From assembly GCA_944383695.1 (NCBI GenBank), contig CALWQP010000001.1, positions 62,001 to 126,000 on the forward strand: 64,000 nt of DNA, read 5' to 3'. The position numbers and the translations under genes were made by a program. Under the pieces are notes generated by a model, which worked only from the letters and a program-made list of their open reading frames with translations, ran no database searches and was not told where the DNA came from. Below are positions 61,937 to 64,000 of the stretch, in pieces; the first letter of the stretch is position 1; each line of letters begins with the position of its first letter. This DNA comes from an uncultured Mediterraneibacter sp. GTDB taxonomy: Bacteria; Bacillota; Clostridia; Lachnospirales; Lachnospiraceae.

Positions 61937-63271
61937 TTACAGGCCGAGTTTTTCTTTCACATAACCGCAGAGTATCTCCTTTTTATTTCTCCCGGGGTCG
62001 TCGATCACATACTCCAGAAGCTCGCTCAGCATACTTCCAAGCTCCCTTCCCGGCTGCATGCCCAGCTCCATGAGCTCTCTTCCGCCGACCGCGAGCTGGC
62101 GGAGCGTGATGCACTCTTTCTTCTGGATGATCTCCTGATACAGCTCCCGCATCGCCACGATATTCTCGATCTTTTCCCTCTTTCTGTACGCGCTCTGCGC
62201 CTTCACATCCGCCATTCGCACGGCCAGATAATAGGGGAAGAGCTCCACACCGATCCGGTTCATGGCGCGGCGGACGTTTTTCGGGGTCGCCTCCACTCGG
62301 TAATCATGATAGCAGACAAGGCGTGCCACCTTTTTGATGGTGTCGTTGTCAAACTTAAGCCTTCGCATGACTTTCCTCGCGATCTCTTCACTGACGAGCG
62401 CATGGCCTTTGAAATGGTCCCTGCCGTGCTCATCCGTTGTCCGCATGGCAGGTTTCCCCATATCGTGGAACAGCATGGTAAGGCGCAGGATCTTATCCCG
62501 CTTGACATTCTTCAGGGCGTGCAGAGTGTGCTGCGCCACATCATATTTGTGATGGGATGTATTTTGCTCTACCCCCACCATGGCATCCCACTCCGGCAGG
62601 ATGATCTTCGTGAGTCCCAAATCATACGCGTCCTGGATCCGCTCCGGATGGGGAGATACAAGGAGCTTGACAAGCTCTGTCTGGATCCGCTCCTCACTGA
62701 TCCTTTCCAGCGTGGGCGCGAGCTCCCTCACCGCCTGCGCGGTTTCTTCCTCAATGGGGAAATCAAGCTGCGCGGAAAACCTCACCGCCCGCAGGATGCG
62801 CAGCGCATCCTCGGAAAACCGCTCCTTCGGGTCCCCCACACATCGGATGAGATGATGATTTAAGTCCTTCATTCCTCCAAACACATCCACAAGCCGCACA
62901 TCATCATTATACGCCATCGCGTTGATCGTAAAATCCCGGCGGCGCAGGTCCTCTTCCAGCCGGCTGGTGAACTGGACCTGCTTCGGATGCCGGCTGTCTT
63001 CGTATGCGCCGTCGATGCGGTAAGTCGTCACCTCATAGGCATCTTTTCCGATGAGCACAGTGACCGTGCCGTGTTCGATCCCGGTATCCACTGTCCTGCG
63101 GAAAAGCTTCTTTATCTCCTCCGGGCGCGCCGATGTGGTAATATCCCAGTCCTCCGGGCGTCTCGCCAGGATCGAATCCCGCACGCATCCGCCCACGGCA
63201 TATGCCTCGTATCCGTGGAGCTGGAGATTATTAATGATCATCATTACTTTCCTTGGCAATGTTATCTTCAT
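61937..63271 (-). CDS. cca: CCA-adding enzyme / tRNA nucleotidyltransferase with HD domain
   Basis: Adds or repairs the 3'-CCA end of tRNA. This 444-residue class II enzyme has the nucleotidyltransferase core YAVGGCVRDSILARRPEDWDI near residues 25-45, the nucleotide-selecting EEDLRRRDFTINAMAYN, GDPKERFSEDALRILRAVRFSA and an HD domain MLFHDMGKP typical of phosphohydrolase-bearing versions. ATG 63271 (MKITLPRKVMMIINNLQ) follows GAGGAT. It overlaps the stop of the upstream ATPase (ATGA). Confidence 0.96.
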   Translation of the reverse strand: MKITLPRKVMMIINNLQLHGYEAYAVGGCVRDSILARRPEDWDITTSARPEEIKKLFRRTVDTGIEHGTVTVLIGKDAYEVTTYRIDGAYEDSRHPKQVQFTSRLEEDLRRRDFTINAMAYNDDVRLVDVFGGMKDLNHHLIRCVGDPKERFSEDALRILRAVRFSAQLDFPIEEETAQAVRELAPTLERISEERIQTELVKLLVSPHPERIQDAYDLGLTKIILPEWDAMVGVEQNTSHHKYDVAQHTLHALKNVKRDKILRLTMLFHDMGKPAMRTTDEHGRDHFKGHALVSEEIARKVMRRLKFDNDTIKKVARLVCYHDYRVEATPKNVRRAMNRIGVELFPYYLAVRMADVKAQSAYRKREKIENIVAMRELYQEIIQKKECITLRQLAVGGRELMELGMQPGRELGSMLSELLEYVIDDPGRNKKEILCGYVKEKLGL

Positions 63272-64000
63272 GAGCAAACTATCCTCTTTACTATCTCTTC
63301 TTCTCTTTTATGACAGGTAAATATTATAACCTGTTTTCCCTGTCTGCTCAACCATTTTAATGCAGACTCCAGCCTTTTGTCATCATAAAATGCAAAAACA
63401 TCGTCCAGTATGATCGGCACAGATTCCTCAAGAAGCACGTCCGCTGCCCCAAGCCGTACTGCAAGATATATCTGTTCGATAGTTCCGCGGCTTAAGCGCT
63501 CCGCAGGGATGTTCCTGGCGCCGTCCCATACAGACAGATGTCTCTCCTCATCCATCCTGAGCGACTTGTACGCTCCGTCTGTAATGGCCGAAAAAATCTC
63601 AGAGGCTCTCCTGTTCACAGTCCTGGCCGTGAGATCCCCCATCTCCCTCGCCGCGCTTTTCAGCTCATTTTCCGCCAGAGCCAGCGCTTCCAGCCTTCTT
63701 CCCAGCTTTTTCCGGGCGTCTCCTGGTTCATACTCTTCACACTGTTCCCTCAGATTACCGCAGCGGATTTCCTTGTCCTTCCACACGGAGCGGATATGAT
63801 CCAGCTCTCCCTGGATCCGTCTCTCTGCGTCGCGGATTTCTGCATCGTGGATTTCTGCGCTGCGAATCTCGCTGAGATGTTCCCTCCCGGAGTTCCGCTG
63901 CACTGGCCCACCTGCGGCCGCCCTCTCCCTCGTCCTGCTGCCGCGTGATCCGGCGTCCCGCCTTTCCCGGGACCGCGTGTATATCCCTGCCAGCAGAAGG
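63268..64000 (-). CDS. 3' part of a large YhaN/SMC-like AAA ATPase, cut by the window edge
   Basis: The frame is open to the right edge without a stop. The visible 244 codons begin LLLAGIYTRSRERR, probably the end of a membrane helix, continue through an Arg/Glu coiled coil with short AEIRD repeats, and end in the ATPase head: the ABC signature LSRGTIEQIYLAVRLGAADVL, Walker B VPIILDDVFAFYDD and the switch His in VIIFTCHKREEE. This is the C-terminal head of the RecN/SbcC/YhaN group, associated with DNA repair or structural maintenance. The exact member cannot be decided from the tail. Its stop overlaps the cca start (ATGA). Confidence 0.85.
   Translation of the reverse strand, partial: LLLAGIYTRSRERRDAGSRGSRTRERAAAGGPVQRNSGREHLSEIRSAEIHDAEIRDAERRIQGELDHIRSVWKDKEIRCGNLREQCEEYEPGDARKKLGRRLEALALAENELKSAAREMGDLTARTVNRRASEIFSAITDGAYKSLRMDEERHLSVWDGARNIPAERLSRGTIEQIYLAVRLGAADVLLEESVPIILDDVFAFYDDKRLESALKWLSRQGKQVIIFTCHKREEEIVKRIVCS
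63827..63871 (-). repeat. 15-bp tandem repeats in the ATPase coiled coil
   Basis: Three units (63827-63841, 63842-63856, 63857-63871) sharing GC-TCG-GGATTTCT encode the five-residue repeat AEIRD/AEIHD/SAEIR. They suggest slippage-driven length change in the coiled coil. Confidence 0.65.

Overview
The window looks like a chromosomal segment of a spore-forming, Gram-positive anaerobe of the Clostridia, most likely Lachnospiraceae. The reasons are Shine-Dalgarno sequences of the AGGAGG type before most genes, sigma-A style promoters with 17-base spacing, a paired glgC/glgD, several sporulation genes (yabP, yabQ, a spoIIE-type phosphatase, a CotS-like coat protein), and the Bacillus-like order rqcP-yabP-yabQ-divIC-spoIIE-tilS-hpt-ftsH. 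The species cannot be fixed from this sequence. Most genes are on the minus strand. No tRNA, rRNA, CRISPR array, complete insertion sequence or prophage was seen.

Left part (1-24.9 kb): asnB-like, tatD and rsmA form a minus-strand run. purC is alone on the plus strand and is followed by an 82-bp tandem repeat. A MarR regulator with an operator-like palindrome precedes a heterodimeric ABC exporter. Next is a sortase-assembled pilus operon: a 1415-residue tip adhesin, a backbone pilin and two class C sortases. Across a 360-bp gap lies the glgC-glgD glycogen pair. Then come a SpoU-type RNA methyltransferase and a reading frame that joins a patatin-like lipase to ornithine carbamoyltransferase, followed by the peptide/pyruvate-type permease cstA behind a leader that looks attenuated.

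Middle part (24.9-45.8 kb): a DUF5107/TPR protein is divergent from an AraC regulator. After these come a TrkH/TrkA (Ktr-type) potassium uptake pair, a two-component system, a DUF4143 ATPase, metK under a SAM-I riboswitch, murA, a shikimate-kinase-like protein and a cysteine-rich orphan. A complete disaccharide phosphorolysis operon follows: LacI, binding protein, two permeases, GH65 phosphorylase and beta-phosphoglucomutase. In this operon an imported glucosyl disaccharide would be split to beta-glucose 1-phosphate and then converted to glucose 6-phosphate. An FHA-domain membrane protein closes the region.

Right part (45.8-64 kb): DUF1015 and a SEC-C methionine aminopeptidase are on the plus strand and converge on pdxK. 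Between map and pdxK lies the most unusual feature of the window, a roughly 600-bp nested palindrome built from six colinear pairs of inverted arms. Beyond it are a GH13 alpha-glucosidase and the conserved ftsH/hpt/tilS/spoIIE/divIC/yabQ/yabP/rqcP/hup block, then phosphoglucomutase, a CotS-like protein, the CCA-adding enzyme and the 3' part of a large SMC/YhaN-like ATPase that runs off the right edge.

Points most worth a second look are the nested palindrome, the patatin-OTC fusion (possibly created by one extra base in a G run), an asparagine synthetase without its glutaminase cysteine, a SpoIIE without its membrane domain, a tilS that appears to be leaderless, and the structured cstA leader.
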